Shown one piece after another: positions 25,658-33,490 of a stretch of DNA of 64,000 nt. Position numbers and translations under genes: made by a program. How positions within the stretch are numbered: position 1 is the first letter of the stretch; the number at the start of each line of letters is the position of its first letter. Below the pieces are notes generated by a model. The model did not search any database. It was not told where the DNA came from and saw nothing but the letters and a program-made list of their open reading frames with translations. The stretch is from positions 1 through 64,000 of the forward strand of contig NZ_JBHMIM010000027.1 in NCBI RefSeq assembly GCF_048060115.1, in the 5' to 3' direction. Origin of the DNA: Micromonospora_E sp048060115. GTDB taxonomy: Bacteria; Actinomycetota; Actinomycetes; Mycobacteriales; Micromonosporaceae.

Positions 25658-26191
25658 TCAGGTCGTCGGTGGTAGCTCGAACAGCAGGCAGGACGAGGTG
25701 GCGTGGGCGGCCAGCCGGCCGGCGGCGTCGGTCAGCTTCGCCTCGGCGTACGCGGTGCGCCGCCCGCGCTGCACAACGGTGCCCTCGCAGCGCAGCGTGC
25801 CCGAGGCGAGCGTCACCGGGCGCAGGAACTTCACGTTCAGGTCGATCGAGGTGTAGCTCGTCCCGGCTGGCAGCACCGAGTGCACCGCGCAGCCGGCCGC
25901 GGTGTCCAGTAGCGTCGAGATGATGCCGCCGTGCACCGTGCCCAGGGCGTTGTAGTGGAACTCCTGTGGGGTCAGCACAGTGACCACTCGGCCGTGCTCG
26001 GGTTCCAACCCTTCGAGGCCCAGCATCACCATGACCGGCGGGGCGGGGATCTCCCCGGAGGCCATCGCCCGCAGCTGGCCCAGTCCGTCGAGGCCGTTCA
26101 AGGCCGCCAGCCGCACCGTGGCGGGGTCGGTCCACGAAAAGGTGCGACTGCGCTGCGCGGCGTCCGGCGTCGGCTGCTGAGTCTGTGTCAT
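25658..26191 (-). CDS. PaaI-family hotdog thioesterase
   Basis: A 177-residue hotdog-fold protein that probably hydrolyses acyl- or aryl-CoA thioesters. The active-site helix region reads EFHYNALGTVHGGIISTLLDTAAG, with the conserved H-N-x-x-G-x-x-H-G-G pattern, followed by TSIDLNVKFLRPV and GRRTAYAEAKLTD. ATG 26191 is chosen since it keeps the gene clear of the palindromic operator at 26214. It is divergent from the HxlR regulator, which likely controls it, and runs toward the MFS gene. Confidence 0.88.
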   Translation of the reverse strand: MTQTQQPTPDAAQRSRTFSWTDPATVRLAALNGLDGLGQLRAMASGEIPAPPVMVMLGLEGLEPEHGRVVTVLTPQEFHYNALGTVHGGIISTLLDTAAGCAVHSVLPAGTSYTSIDLNVKFLRPVTLASGTLRCEGTVVQRGRRTAYAEAKLTDAAGRLAAHATSSCLLFELPPTT

Positions 26192-26213
26192 GGACGCAGC
26201 CTGGCAGCCGGTT

Positions 26214-26238
26214 GCTAGGTCTGTCAACAAGACCTAGC
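26214..26238. promoter_or_regulatory. Palindromic operator between thioesterase and HxlR gene
   Basis: GCTAGGTCT, seven bases, then AGACCTAGC form a perfect 9-7-9 palindrome in the 56-base gap between two divergent genes, ten bases before the HxlR start. The position suits binding of the HxlR dimer that controls itself and the thioesterase-MFS genes. Confidence 0.75.
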
Positions 26239-26247
26239 CTGGTCGGG

Positions 26248-26730
26248 GTGAGACCTACCGCACTCGACTGGTCCATCGACAACTGCACCATCGCCCGCAC
26301 CATGGAGATCATCGGCGAGCGGTGGACCGTCGTCGTGCTCCGCGAGGTCTTCAACGGCGTACGGCGCTTCGACCAGATGCGTGACCGCACCGGCGTCCCC
26401 CGTCAGGTGCTGACCAACCGGCTCACCATGCTGGTCGACCAGGGCCTGCTGCGCCGGCACCCGTACCAGGAACCGGGGGAGCGGCAACGCTACGAGTACC
26501 GGCTCACCGACAAAGGGCTCGACCTGTGGCCGGTGCTGGTCGCCATGCTGCAGTGGGGCGACCGGTACTGCGCCGACCCGGACGGCTCCGCGCTCGCCGT
26601 CACCCACCGCGACTGCGGCGCCGAGGTCGGCGTGACGATGCGCTGCACCGCCGGCCACGACGTCGCCGACCCCCGCGACGTGCTGCCTCGCCCCGGCCCC
26701 GGTGCCCGCCGCCGCGAACCGACCGGCTGA
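26248..26730 (+). CDS. HxlR-family transcriptional regulator
   Basis: A 160-residue winged-helix regulator with the HxlR pattern: CTIARTMEIIGERWTVVVLREVF, then GVRRFDQMRDRTGVPRQVLTNRLTMLVDQGLL (recognition helix) and YEYRLTDKGLDLWPVL (wing and dimer helix). The Cys near residue 12 is the position used for redox or electrophile sensing in some family members. GTG 26248 is preferred to upstream starts because those would cross the operator. It sits divergent to a thioesterase and MFS gene. Confidence 0.9.
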   Translation: MRPTALDWSIDNCTIARTMEIIGERWTVVVLREVFNGVRRFDQMRDRTGVPRQVLTNRLTMLVDQGLLRRHPYQEPGERQRYEYRLTDKGLDLWPVLVAMLQWGDRYCADPDGSALAVTHRDCGAEVGVTMRCTAGHDVADPRDVLPRPGPGARRREPTG

Positions 26731-26747
26731 GGACCTACGCTGCGGGC

Positions 26748-27164
26748 GTGCACATCTCGCTCACCGCCATCGTCGTCGACGACTACGACCCGGCGATCGA
26801 CTTCTTCACCACCGTCCTCGGCTTCGAGTTGGTCGAGGACTCCCCGTCGACGACCAACGACGGCCGCCCCAAACGGTGGGTGGTGGTGCGGCCACCCGGT
26901 GCCGAGACCGGCATCCTGCTGGCCCGCGCCGACGGCGACGCCCAGCGGGCGGCGATCGGCAACCAGGCCGCCGGCCGGGTCGGCTTCTTCCTGCGGGTGG
27001 ACGACTTCGAGGCCGCGTACCAGCGGATGGTCGACCACGGCGTTCGGTTCGTGACCGCGCCGCGCACCGAACCGTACGGCCGGGTGGTGGTCTTCGCCGA
27101 CATCGCCGGCAACCGGTGGGACCTGATCGGCCCCGCCCGCGGTGACAGTACGGGCAGCGGCTAA
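26748..27164 (+). CDS. VOC-family (glyoxalase/dioxygenase fold) protein
   Basis: A 138-residue vicinal-oxygen-chelate fold protein: ISLTAIVVDDYDPAIDFFTTVLGFELVED, then GFFLRVDDFEAAYQRM and VVVFADIAGNRWDLIGP. Both beta-alpha-beta-beta-beta halves are visible. A typical metal-ligand set is not clear, so it may be a binding or resistance protein rather than an enzyme. It starts at GTG 26748, 17 bases after the HxlR stop, and probably shares that transcript. It ends convergent with the guanidine ABC ATPase gene, overlapping it by four bases. Confidence 0.82.
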   Translation: MHISLTAIVVDDYDPAIDFFTTVLGFELVEDSPSTTNDGRPKRWVVVRPPGAETGILLARADGDAQRAAIGNQAAGRVGFFLRVDDFEAAYQRMVDHGVRFVTAPRTEPYGRVVVFADIAGNRWDLIGPARGDSTGSG

Positions 27165-27985
27165 CCGCCCGGCTGGGCGGCGGCGTGCCGTTGGTGGTAG
27201 GCGCGGACCTGGTCCTCCACCTCGGCGCGCAGTGCCAGGAACTCCGGCAGCCGCTTGACCGCCAGGTCCCGTGGCACGCCGGCGCGGTCCGGCGGCAACT
27301 CCACCGCCAGGTCGGCGGCGACCCGCCCGGGGTCGCTGGCCAGCACGACCACCCGCTGGCCGAGGAAAACCGCCTCCTCGACGTCGTGGGTCACCATCAC
27401 CACGGTGGTGCCGGTGTCGGCCCACACCCGGCGGACGAACAGCTGCATGTCCTCCTTCGTCTGCACGTCCAGGGCGCCGAACGGCTCGTCGAGCAGCAGC
27501 ACCTGCGGCTCACAGGCCAACGCGCGGGCGATCGCCACCCTCTGGAGCTGCCCGCCGGAGAGCTGTTTCGGCAGCGCGTGCCGCAGCCCGGTCAGCCCGG
27601 TCTCCGCCAGGTACCAGGCGACCCGGCGGACCCGTTCGGCCCGGCTGATCGGCAGCAGCTCCAGCCCGAACGCGACGTTGCGTTGCACCGTGCGCCACGG
27701 ATACACCGCGCCGCTCTGCAACACCAGGCCCCGGTCCGGTCCGGGGCCGGTGACCGGCGCCCCGTCGAGCAGCACGGTGCCCCGGCCCGGCGCGGCCAGC
27801 CCGGCGATCAACGACAGCAGGGTCGACTTGCCGGATCCGGAGGCGCCGACCATGCAGACGAACTCGCCTCGGCGTACCGCCAGATCCACGCCGTCGAGCG
27901 CGCGCAGTGACCCGCCTGCGGCGGTCCGGAAGTCCCTGCCGACGGCGTCGAGGCGCACCAACGGCGCGGGTTGGGTCGCGGTCAC
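27161..27985 (-). CDS. Guanidine ABC importer, ATPase subunit
   Basis: A 274-residue NitT/TauT-type ATPase. Motifs: Walker A GASGSGKSTLLSL, Q-loop LVLQSGAVYPWRTVQRNVAFGLEL, signature QLSGGQLQRVAIARAL, Walker B LLLDEPFGALDVQTKEDM and H-loop VVMVTHDVEEAV. Last gene of the riboswitch-controlled operon at 27161-31123, overlapping the permease by four bases. By context the substrate is guanidine; the family also carries nitrate, sulfonates and thiamine precursors, so the assignment rests on the riboswitch and on the hydrolase upstream. Confidence 0.88.
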   Translation of the reverse strand: MTATQPAPLVRLDAVGRDFRTAAGGSLRALDGVDLAVRRGEFVCMVGASGSGKSTLLSLIAGLAAPGRGTVLLDGAPVTGPGPDRGLVLQSGAVYPWRTVQRNVAFGLELLPISRAERVRRVAWYLAETGLTGLRHALPKQLSGGQLQRVAIARALACEPQVLLLDEPFGALDVQTKEDMQLFVRRVWADTGTTVVMVTHDVEEAVFLGQRVVVLASDPGRVAADLAVELPPDRAGVPRDLAVKRLPEFLALRAEVEDQVRAYHQRHAAAQPGG

Positions 27986-28887
27986 GTCGTCCACCTGCCG
28001 ATCCGGTCGCGGGTGGTCCGTAACGTCAGGTCGATCGCCACCCCGATCAGCGCGATCACGATCAGTACGGCGAAGATGTTGTCGAGCTGGTTGAAGCGTT
28101 GCGACCGGACGATCCGGTAGCCCAGCCCGGACTGGGCGTTGATCAGCTCGGCGACGACGACGAAGTTCCACGCGGCGGCGGCGTTGACCCGGATCGAGTC
28201 GATCATGCCGGGCAGCGAGTGCGGCACGATCACCTTGCGCAGCACCTCGAAGCGCCGGGCACCGAGGGTGTACGACACGTCGATCAACCCGGCCGGCACG
28301 GTCCGAACCACGTTGGCGGTCATCAGGGTGTTGAAGAAGACCGTCGCGATGAAGATCAACGCCACCTTGGACGGCTCGCCCAACCCCAACCAGATGATCA
28401 GCAGCGGGATGAACGCGCTGGCCGGCAGGTAGCGCAGCAGGCCGATCATCGGTTCCAACGCCGCCCGCCCGGCCTGGAAGCTGCCCATCAGCAGACCCAG
28501 CGGCACCGACACCGCCACGGCCAGGCCGAAGCCGCGCAGCACCCGACCCACGGTCGCGGCGGTGTCGGTCCAGAGCTGACCCGAGCGGGCCATCTCCGCG
28601 CCGGCCGTCACCGACTCCCACGGCGACGGCAAGAAGTCCGGTTGCCCGTCGACCAGCATGCTGCCGACCTGCCAGGCAGCCAGTGGCACCACGATCGAGG
28701 CGACCGTCAACATCCGCCGTCCAGTTGCCGGGATCGGTGTACGGATGGCCAGCAGTGCCGGCACCCGGCGGGCCGGGCGACGCCGGGGCAGCGGCCCCCA
28801 CGTCGCCCGGCCGATACTGTCGTCGGCGGGCCTGCCGGTGTCGTCCGGGCCGCCGTTCGTAGTCGCTGGCGCCGGCGCGACGGTCAC
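27982..28887 (-). CDS. Guanidine ABC importer, permease subunit
   Basis: A 301-residue TauC/SsuC-like permease with a Pro/Arg-rich cytoplasmic N-terminus of about 55 residues and six predicted membrane segments. The cytoplasmic coupling loop reads LIDVSYTLGARRFEVLRKVIVPHSLPGMIDSIRVNAAAAW, the EAA motif of this family. GTG 28887 overlaps the binding-protein stop by four bases, and its own stop overlaps the ATPase start. It should pair as a homodimer with the ATPase encoded next. Confidence 0.88.
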   Translation of the reverse strand: MTVAPAPATTNGGPDDTGRPADDSIGRATWGPLPRRRPARRVPALLAIRTPIPATGRRMLTVASIVVPLAAWQVGSMLVDGQPDFLPSPWESVTAGAEMARSGQLWTDTAATVGRVLRGFGLAVAVSVPLGLLMGSFQAGRAALEPMIGLLRYLPASAFIPLLIIWLGLGEPSKVALIFIATVFFNTLMTANVVRTVPAGLIDVSYTLGARRFEVLRKVIVPHSLPGMIDSIRVNAAAAWNFVVVAELINAQSGLGYRIVRSQRFNQLDNIFAVLIVIALIGVAIDLTLRTTRDRIGRWTT

Positions 28888-29915
28888 GGTGACACCGCCG
28901 CCACGAACTGCCCGTCGAGCAGGCCGTCGGTCGACGGCGCCTCGTCCACCAGCCCGGTCTCGACAAGGAACTCGGCGATCGACCGGGCCTGGAAGTCCAG
29001 GTTCGCCGGGGTGTCACCCGGCTCGAACGCGGCCTGATTCTCGGCCAGGCTGAAGATCGTCGTGCCGGCGTCGTACGTGCGGTAGTCCTCGACACTGACC
29101 CCGGCCTGCGCAGCCATGATGTCGATCGCCTCGTCCGGGTTGTCGGCGATCCACTCCAGGGTGTCGAACCAGGTGTCCACCACCGCCTGCACCTGCTCCG
29201 GTTGCCCGGCCACGAACTCCGAGTCGAACACCAGATGGTCCGGGATTGCCCCGGGGAAGTCGGCCGAGGTGGCGATCGCCCTGCTGCCGTCGAGGCCCAA
29301 GGCGGTGGTGGTGAACGGGGCGAACACGCCGACGGCGTCGACCTGGCCGGCGAGGAACGCGGCGGCGGCCGCGTCGGTCAGCAACGGGCTGATCTCTACG
29401 TCGTCGGCGGACAACCCGGCTTCGGCGAGCGCCAGCAGCAGCAGGTAGTGATCGACGGTGCCCTCCTCGATCGCCACCCGCTTGCCGGCCAGGTCCGCCA
29501 CCGAGTCGATCCCCGGCGCGGCGATGATCTGGTCGTTGCCGGTCGAGTTGTCGTTGACCAGCACCACGGTCTGGCTGGCACCGCCGCTGACCGACGACAG
29601 GGTGTCGTTGAGGGTCTGGCTGTTGGCATCGAGGTTGCCGGTGGCGAGCGCGGTCAGGCTGTCGGTGTAGCTGTCGAAGTAGGTCAGCTCGACGTCGACC
29701 CCGTTGGCCTCGAACAACCCCTGCTCCTGCGCGACCTGCCAGGGGAACCAGCCGGGCCAGGCGCTGAACCCCAACCGTACGGTCTGTGAACCGGACCCGG
29801 CGTCGTCGCTGTCGTCGCCGCAGCCGGCGGCGGTGACCAGCAGCGTCGCCGCACAGGCGGCGGCGATGACCGCCCGGGTGGGCCAGCGGCGGGAAAATAT
29901 GGCGGTACGTCGCAT
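28884..29915 (-). CDS. Guanidine ABC importer, substrate-binding lipoprotein
   Basis: A 343-residue SsuA/NMT1-like binding protein with a signal peptide ending VTAAGC (lipobox). The fold is seen in VRLGFSAWPGWFPWQVAQEQGLFEANGVDVELTYF, LATGNLDANSQTLND, and AGKRVAIEEGTVDHYLLL. ATG 29915 follows GGAGG. It starts 47 bases after the hydrolase stop and is the second gene of the operon behind the guanidine-I riboswitch, so guanidine is the likely ligand; no direct binding evidence can be read. Confidence 0.87.
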   Translation of the reverse strand: MRRTAIFSRRWPTRAVIAAACAATLLVTAAGCGDDSDDAGSGSQTVRLGFSAWPGWFPWQVAQEQGLFEANGVDVELTYFDSYTDSLTALATGNLDANSQTLNDTLSSVSGGASQTVVLVNDNSTGNDQIIAAPGIDSVADLAGKRVAIEEGTVDHYLLLLALAEAGLSADDVEISPLLTDAAAAAFLAGQVDAVGVFAPFTTTALGLDGSRAIATSADFPGAIPDHLVFDSEFVAGQPEQVQAVVDTWFDTLEWIADNPDEAIDIMAAQAGVSVEDYRTYDAGTTIFSLAENQAAFEPGDTPANLDFQARSIAEFLVETGLVDEAPSTDGLLDGQFVAAVSP

Positions 29916-29962
29916 CTATGTCCTCCGTTGGATAAGGGGATCCGCGTCCCTGCGGGTGCAGG

Positions 29963-31123
29963 TCAGCGGCGCGGCAGGTGCCCGGCCCGGACCAGGCAGC
30001 CGAGGGTGTCGCAGATGACCCGGGTGGCGATCAGCGAGGTGATGTCGGCGTTGTCGTACGGCGGCGAGCACTCCACCACCTCGATGCCGGCGAGCGGCTT
30101 CTCGGCGATCAACTGGATGAACTTGAGCACCTCGCGGGGCAGGAAGCCGCCCGGCTCGGGCCAGCCGGTGCCGGGCACGAACGCGGCGTCCAGACAGTCC
30201 ACGTCGAACGACAACCAGACCGCCTCTGCACCGTCCCAGGCCACTTCGAGGGCCTTGGCGGCGGCGGCCTCGATGCCCATCTCGACGCAGTCGGTGACCG
30301 TCATGATCGTGGTGCCGCGCTCCCGGCCGACCTTGACCCCGGGGCGGGGTGCCTGCCAGCCGCCGATGCCGATCTGCACCAGGTTCTTCGCTGGCACGTT
30401 CGGGATGTCGGTGGCGTGGAACCACGGGGTGGTGTGCATCCGCTCGTCGAGGTCGGTCTCCTGGGTGTCGACGTGCCGGTCGAAGTGGATGATGCCCAGG
30501 TTGCCGTTGAGATGCTCGGCGACGCCGCGCACCGTCGGGTAGCCGATCGAGTGGTCGCCGCCGAGCACCACCGGGAACGCCCCGGAGGAGTAGACGTGGC
30601 TGACCGCCTTGGAGATCTGGTCGAAGGTCTTCTCGATGTTCGCCGGGATGGTGAAGATGTCCCCCAGGTCGGCGATCGTGATCGACTCCCGTAGGTCGAC
30701 GCCGAGTTCGAACGAGTACGGCCCGTACAGCGCGGAGATCTTGCGGATGCCCTGCGGCCCGAACCGGGTCCCGGGGCGGTACGTCGTACCGCCGTCGAAC
30801 GGCGCGCCGAGGACCGCGACGTCGTACTCGCCGCAACGGCGTACGTCTTCGACGTACGGTGCCTTCAGGAAGGTGTTGATCCCGGCGAAGTGCGGCAGCT
30901 CGCCACGGGAGAACGTCGGGATCCGTTTGTCGACGATCGAGTCCGCGCCGGGCAGGCCGTACTCCAGGCCGCGGGCGATCTCCTCTTCCCACTTGGTGGT
31001 GGGCAGCTCGGCTTCGCGGGCGACCGCGTACGCCGCCTCCGGGCCGTAGTTGCCGTGCAGCTCGGGCTGGTCGGCGGGCTGCTCGTCGCGGTGCGGGTGA
31101 TTGTGATGGTGGTGGAAGCCCAC
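29963..31123 (-). CDS. gdmH: Guanidine hydrolase, agmatinase-family metalloenzyme
   Basis: The 386-residue protein belongs to the ureohydrolase family, with metal-ligand motifs GGDHSIGYPT, IIHFDRHVDTQ and SFDVDCLDAAFVPGTGWPEPGG. Compared with true agmatinases (about 300-320 residues) it has a long N-terminal part and the DRHVD variant in place of DAHxD, as I recall for the nickel-dependent guanidine hydrolase GdmH of cyanobacteria. The riboswitch in front is the strongest support. It would split guanidine to urea and ammonium. The N-terminus is His-rich (six His in residues 4-11). GTG 31123 has GGAGG seven bases upstream. Agmatinase is the alternative. Confidence 0.82.
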   Translation of the reverse strand: MGFHHHHNHPHRDEQPADQPELHGNYGPEAAYAVAREAELPTTKWEEEIARGLEYGLPGADSIVDKRIPTFSRGELPHFAGINTFLKAPYVEDVRRCGEYDVAVLGAPFDGGTTYRPGTRFGPQGIRKISALYGPYSFELGVDLRESITIADLGDIFTIPANIEKTFDQISKAVSHVYSSGAFPVVLGGDHSIGYPTVRGVAEHLNGNLGIIHFDRHVDTQETDLDERMHTTPWFHATDIPNVPAKNLVQIGIGGWQAPRPGVKVGRERGTTIMTVTDCVEMGIEAAAAKALEVAWDGAEAVWLSFDVDCLDAAFVPGTGWPEPGGFLPREVLKFIQLIAEKPLAGIEVVECSPPYDNADITSLIATRVICDTLGCLVRAGHLPRR

Positions 31124-31132
31124 GGGGCACCT

Positions 31133-31171
31133 CCGAATGAGGGCCTGGCTGAGGCACAGCCAGACATTCGG
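31133..31171 (-). promoter_or_regulatory. Expression-platform hairpin before the guanidine hydrolase
   Basis: On the minus strand CCGAATG (31171-31165) can pair with CATTCGG (31139-31133), and inside it CTGGCTG with CAGCCAG. The last two bases of CATTCGG are the first G's of the GGAGG ribosome binding site of the hydrolase gene. The hairpin would mask the ribosome binding site, so guanidine binding by the adjoining aptamer probably acts on translation (inference). Confidence 0.6.
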
Positions 31172-31312
31172 CTGCCTCCCGGGCTTTTGTCCCGCCGTGG
31201 AACGCCATGCCCGCCCGTGTCGGCGGTCCGGCGCCTGCACCTCTTGGACCAGCCCCGCCCCCGGTTGCCCGTCTCTGGCTGCCCGGCGGCGGCGGAACCC
31301 TAGGTGCGCCTC
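31172..31312 (-). promoter_or_regulatory. Guanidine-I riboswitch (ykkC-yxkD class)
   Basis: The minus strand carries the conserved blocks of the guanidine-I aptamer in order: CTAGGGTTCCG (31303-31293), CTGGTCCAAGAG (31252-31241), ACACGG (31220-31215) and GGGACAAAAGCCCGGGAGG (31193-31175). Their order and spacing fit the published consensus. The RNA precedes the hydrolase and guanidine ABC importer genes, which it should switch on when guanidine binds. The exact ends of stem P1 are approximate. Confidence 0.93.
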
Positions 31313-31355
31313 ACCGTTGGTGAGTCACCCGGAGTAGACGCCTCTGTGGTTTCAG

Positions 31356-32333
31356 TCACTTTGCTGACCCGTTGCCTTTCCGTATCGGCTGTTCGGGCCC
31401 GCGCATGATCGCCTCGTCGACGGCGTGGGTAGCCAGGTCGGACCAGACCCGTTCGTACGCGGAGACGTGCGCCGGCTGGTCCAGGTACATCGTCCCGGTC
31501 AGGGTGCCGAGCCGGACCAGCCCCGACCCGGCAACCGGCCGTCCGGGAGTGACAGTGGTCGCGGCGAAGCGCAGCAAGGTGAACGAGTTGGTCATGCCGG
31601 CGTGCGCGCCGCCGGCCAGCGGCAGCACCCGGACCGAGATCCCCGGCCGGGTGGCCAGCGCGCGCAGGTGGTCGAGTTGCGCCCGCATCGCAGCCGGGCC
31701 GCCGACGGTACGCCGCAGCGCGCTTTCGTTGACGATCACCTGCACCGCCGGTGGGTACGGATGGGTCAGCAGGTGCCGCTGTCGGGTGGCCAACTGGTCG
31801 AGGCGGGCGGCGATCTCGTCGTCGCTGCGGTGACCGGCCGGGCAGCTCAGCACCGCCTCGGCGTACCCGGGGATCTGCAGCAGGTCCGGGATCATCGCCT
31901 GGTCGTAGCAGCGGATCAGCGTCGCGGACTGCTCGAACACCGGGTACGGGTCGGCATCGGCCGGCGGCCCGGTCAGCTCGTCGTGCCACCAGCGACCCCC
32001 GGTTGGGCGGTCGAGCTCCGCCGCCAGGGCGAGCAGGCGTTCGGTGGTCCCGTCGTCGGCCCCGTACAGCTGGCAGAGCGCCGACATGTCCGCCACGTTC
32101 CACCGGATCCGCAGGTCGCCGGCCTCGATCCGCCAGAGGGTGCCGCTGCCCCGGTGCAGCTTGTCGGCGGCGGTGTCCTGGGACAGCCCGGCTTCGTGGC
32201 GCAGCGCCGCCAACCAGCGCCCCACCTGGCGCCGCAGCAGCGCCGTCCCGCCCGCCTGCGCGTTGGTGCCCGCCGCGCGGACACCACGTCCGTTGTACGT
32301 CGCGGCCCCTCGGCCGCCGCCCTTGCCAGCCAT
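31356..32333 (-). CDS. XRE-family regulator with DUF5753 domain
   Basis: A 325-residue regulator: a glycine-rich N-terminus, a helix-turn-helix (ALRHEAGLSQDTAADKLHRGSGTLWRIEAGD) and a DUF5753 domain with YDQAMIPDLLQIPGYAEAVL, ALRRTVGGPAAMRAQLDHL, and VLPLAGGAHAGMTNSFTLL. It resembles the regulator at 618-1430 but has no DUF397 gene beside it. A tandem operator-like repeat lies just upstream (32355-32383), shared with the divergent small HTH gene, so autoregulation is likely. Confidence 0.87.
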   Translation of the reverse strand: MAGKGGGRGAATYNGRGVRAAGTNAQAGGTALLRRQVGRWLAALRHEAGLSQDTAADKLHRGSGTLWRIEAGDLRIRWNVADMSALCQLYGADDGTTERLLALAAELDRPTGGRWWHDELTGPPADADPYPVFEQSATLIRCYDQAMIPDLLQIPGYAEAVLSCPAGHRSDDEIAARLDQLATRQRHLLTHPYPPAVQVIVNESALRRTVGGPAAMRAQLDHLRALATRPGISVRVLPLAGGAHAGMTNSFTLLRFAATTVTPGRPVAGSGLVRLGTLTGTMYLDQPAHVSAYERVWSDLATHAVDEAIMRGPEQPIRKGNGSAK

Positions 32334-32354
32334 ACCCGATAGCGTGAAGCATCA

Positions 32355-32383
32355 GTTGCCCAAAGGCAATGCCCTAAGGCAAC
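32355..32383. promoter_or_regulatory. Tandem operator between XRE and HTH genes
   Basis: TTGCCCAAAGGCAA (32356-32369) is a 5-4-5 palindrome. TGCCCTAAGGCA (32370-32381) follows without a gap as a 4-4-4 palindrome, giving a 14-base repeat unit. The outer GTTGCC and GGCAAC also match. It lies 22 bases before the XRE start and 18 bases before the HTH gene, so it is a good candidate target of the XRE protein. Confidence 0.68.
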
Positions 32384-32400
32384 TCCGTAACGTCGGTTGG

Positions 32401-32598
32401 GTGGACCTGGTCGGGACTTCGGAGCTGCGCGCGATGCTGGGCACGCCGGAGAAGCCGGTGAGCAAGCAGCGGGCATACGTGGTCAGCCGGTCCAAGGGCT
32501 TCCCTGACCCGGTAGCCCGGCTGGCGCAGGGTCCGGTGTGGTTGAAGGCTGATGTCGAGCGGTGGATTCAGGAGAACCGACCGCCCAGGGCGAGCTGA
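32401..32598 (+). CDS. Small helix-turn-helix DNA-binding protein
   Basis: A 65-residue protein starting VDLVGTSELRAMLG, followed by AYVVSRSKGFPDPVARLAQGPVWLKADVERWIQEN. This is the AlpA/excisionase-type winged helix common as stand-alone small regulators in actinobacteria. GTG 32401 is chosen because the upstream GTG at 32344 would put the operator repeat inside the gene. It is divergent from the XRE gene. Targets are unknown. Confidence 0.72.
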   Translation: MDLVGTSELRAMLGTPEKPVSKQRAYVVSRSKGFPDPVARLAQGPVWLKADVERWIQENRPPRAS

Positions 32599-32650
32599 AC
32601 TAGCGGGAATCAGGCTGGCGAGGGTGGCAGCCTGCGGCTAGCTTTCCGCC

Positions 32651-33397
32651 GTGAGCTTCGCCAGTGACGCGCGAGCCGTACGGGACCCCTCGAAGCCGCT
32701 GCACCTGCGGGTGGCCGCCTGGCGGCGCTGCCTGTGCCGGTACGCCCCGTACGGCTTCGGGTCGACCCTGCGCCACCTGCGGGAGCGCTTCGGCTCGCTG
32801 GACGATCCGGCGGCGCTCGAATCGGCGATGTCCGCGTTGAAGGCCAGTCGGCGGGTGTGGCTCGCTCAGGTAGCCCGGTTCCAGCAGGGCCGCCGGGCGG
32901 CGAAGGCGCAGGGTCGGCGTCGGGTGCACGCGGTCGACCTGGCTCCGTACCGGGATCAGGGTTGGCCCGGCGGTGTAGCGGCCGGCGGCCCGCTCCCGGG
33001 CAGCCGCACCGACCAGTGGGTCGTCGACGAGTTCCTGGCCAGGTACGGGATGGCGTTGTGGACTCCGCAGCCGGTCAACCACCGGAGGAGGCTGCGCCGG
33101 CTGCCACCAGTAGATTCCGCAGCGGCCACGTTCTTCGGCAGCGTGGGGTGCGGTGGCTTCCTGCTGGGTGTCATCGCACTTGTCGCCGTGTTGTGCGCGG
33201 ATCCACCGGCGATCGCGTGGTGGTCCCTTGCGGTGGCCGGGGTGTTGACGCTGCTCGTGGTCGCTCGGCGTGAAGTGGTCAGCGGCGCGGACCAGCGCCG
33301 TAGCGCCCATGCCGAACGCGTCCGGATCGTCATGCTGGCCGAGGCGGCCGAGCGACGCTGCCGTGCCGACCGGTTGCGCTCGTTCAATCCACGCTGA
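32651..33397 (+). CDS. Membrane protein of unknown function
   Basis: I do not recognise a family. The 248-residue protein has a basic soluble N-terminal part of about 155 residues rich in Arg (including AAWRRCLCRYAPYGFGSTLRHL), then two predicted membrane segments (FLLGVIALVAVLCA and LAVAGVLTLLVVA), and a charged C-terminus. GTG 32651 lies 52 bases past the HTH gene stop. Base composition is like its neighbours. It could be co-transcribed with the HTH gene. Confidence 0.6.
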   Translation: MSFASDARAVRDPSKPLHLRVAAWRRCLCRYAPYGFGSTLRHLRERFGSLDDPAALESAMSALKASRRVWLAQVARFQQGRRAAKAQGRRRVHAVDLAPYRDQGWPGGVAAGGPLPGSRTDQWVVDEFLARYGMALWTPQPVNHRRRLRRLPPVDSAAATFFGSVGCGGFLLGVIALVAVLCADPPAIAWWSLAVAGVLTLLVVARREVVSGADQRRSAHAERVRIVMLAEAAERRCRADRLRSFNPR

Positions 33398-33490
33398 GCA
33401 GTTGTGGCGAAGTCACCCGGACCGGTTCACCGGTTTGGTCTGCGGGGCGGCTCTTGCGCTGCGCGGTGTCGGTCCATGTCGCGCACGGGC

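Noticed and set aside
31300..31360. A GlnR box upstream of the guanidine riboswitch
   Set aside because: GTGAC and GAAAC occur close together there, but the spacing (one base rather than six) does not fit.
32344..32400. An earlier GTG start for the small HTH gene
   Set aside because: It would place the tandem operator in the coding region and adds residues unlike the family.
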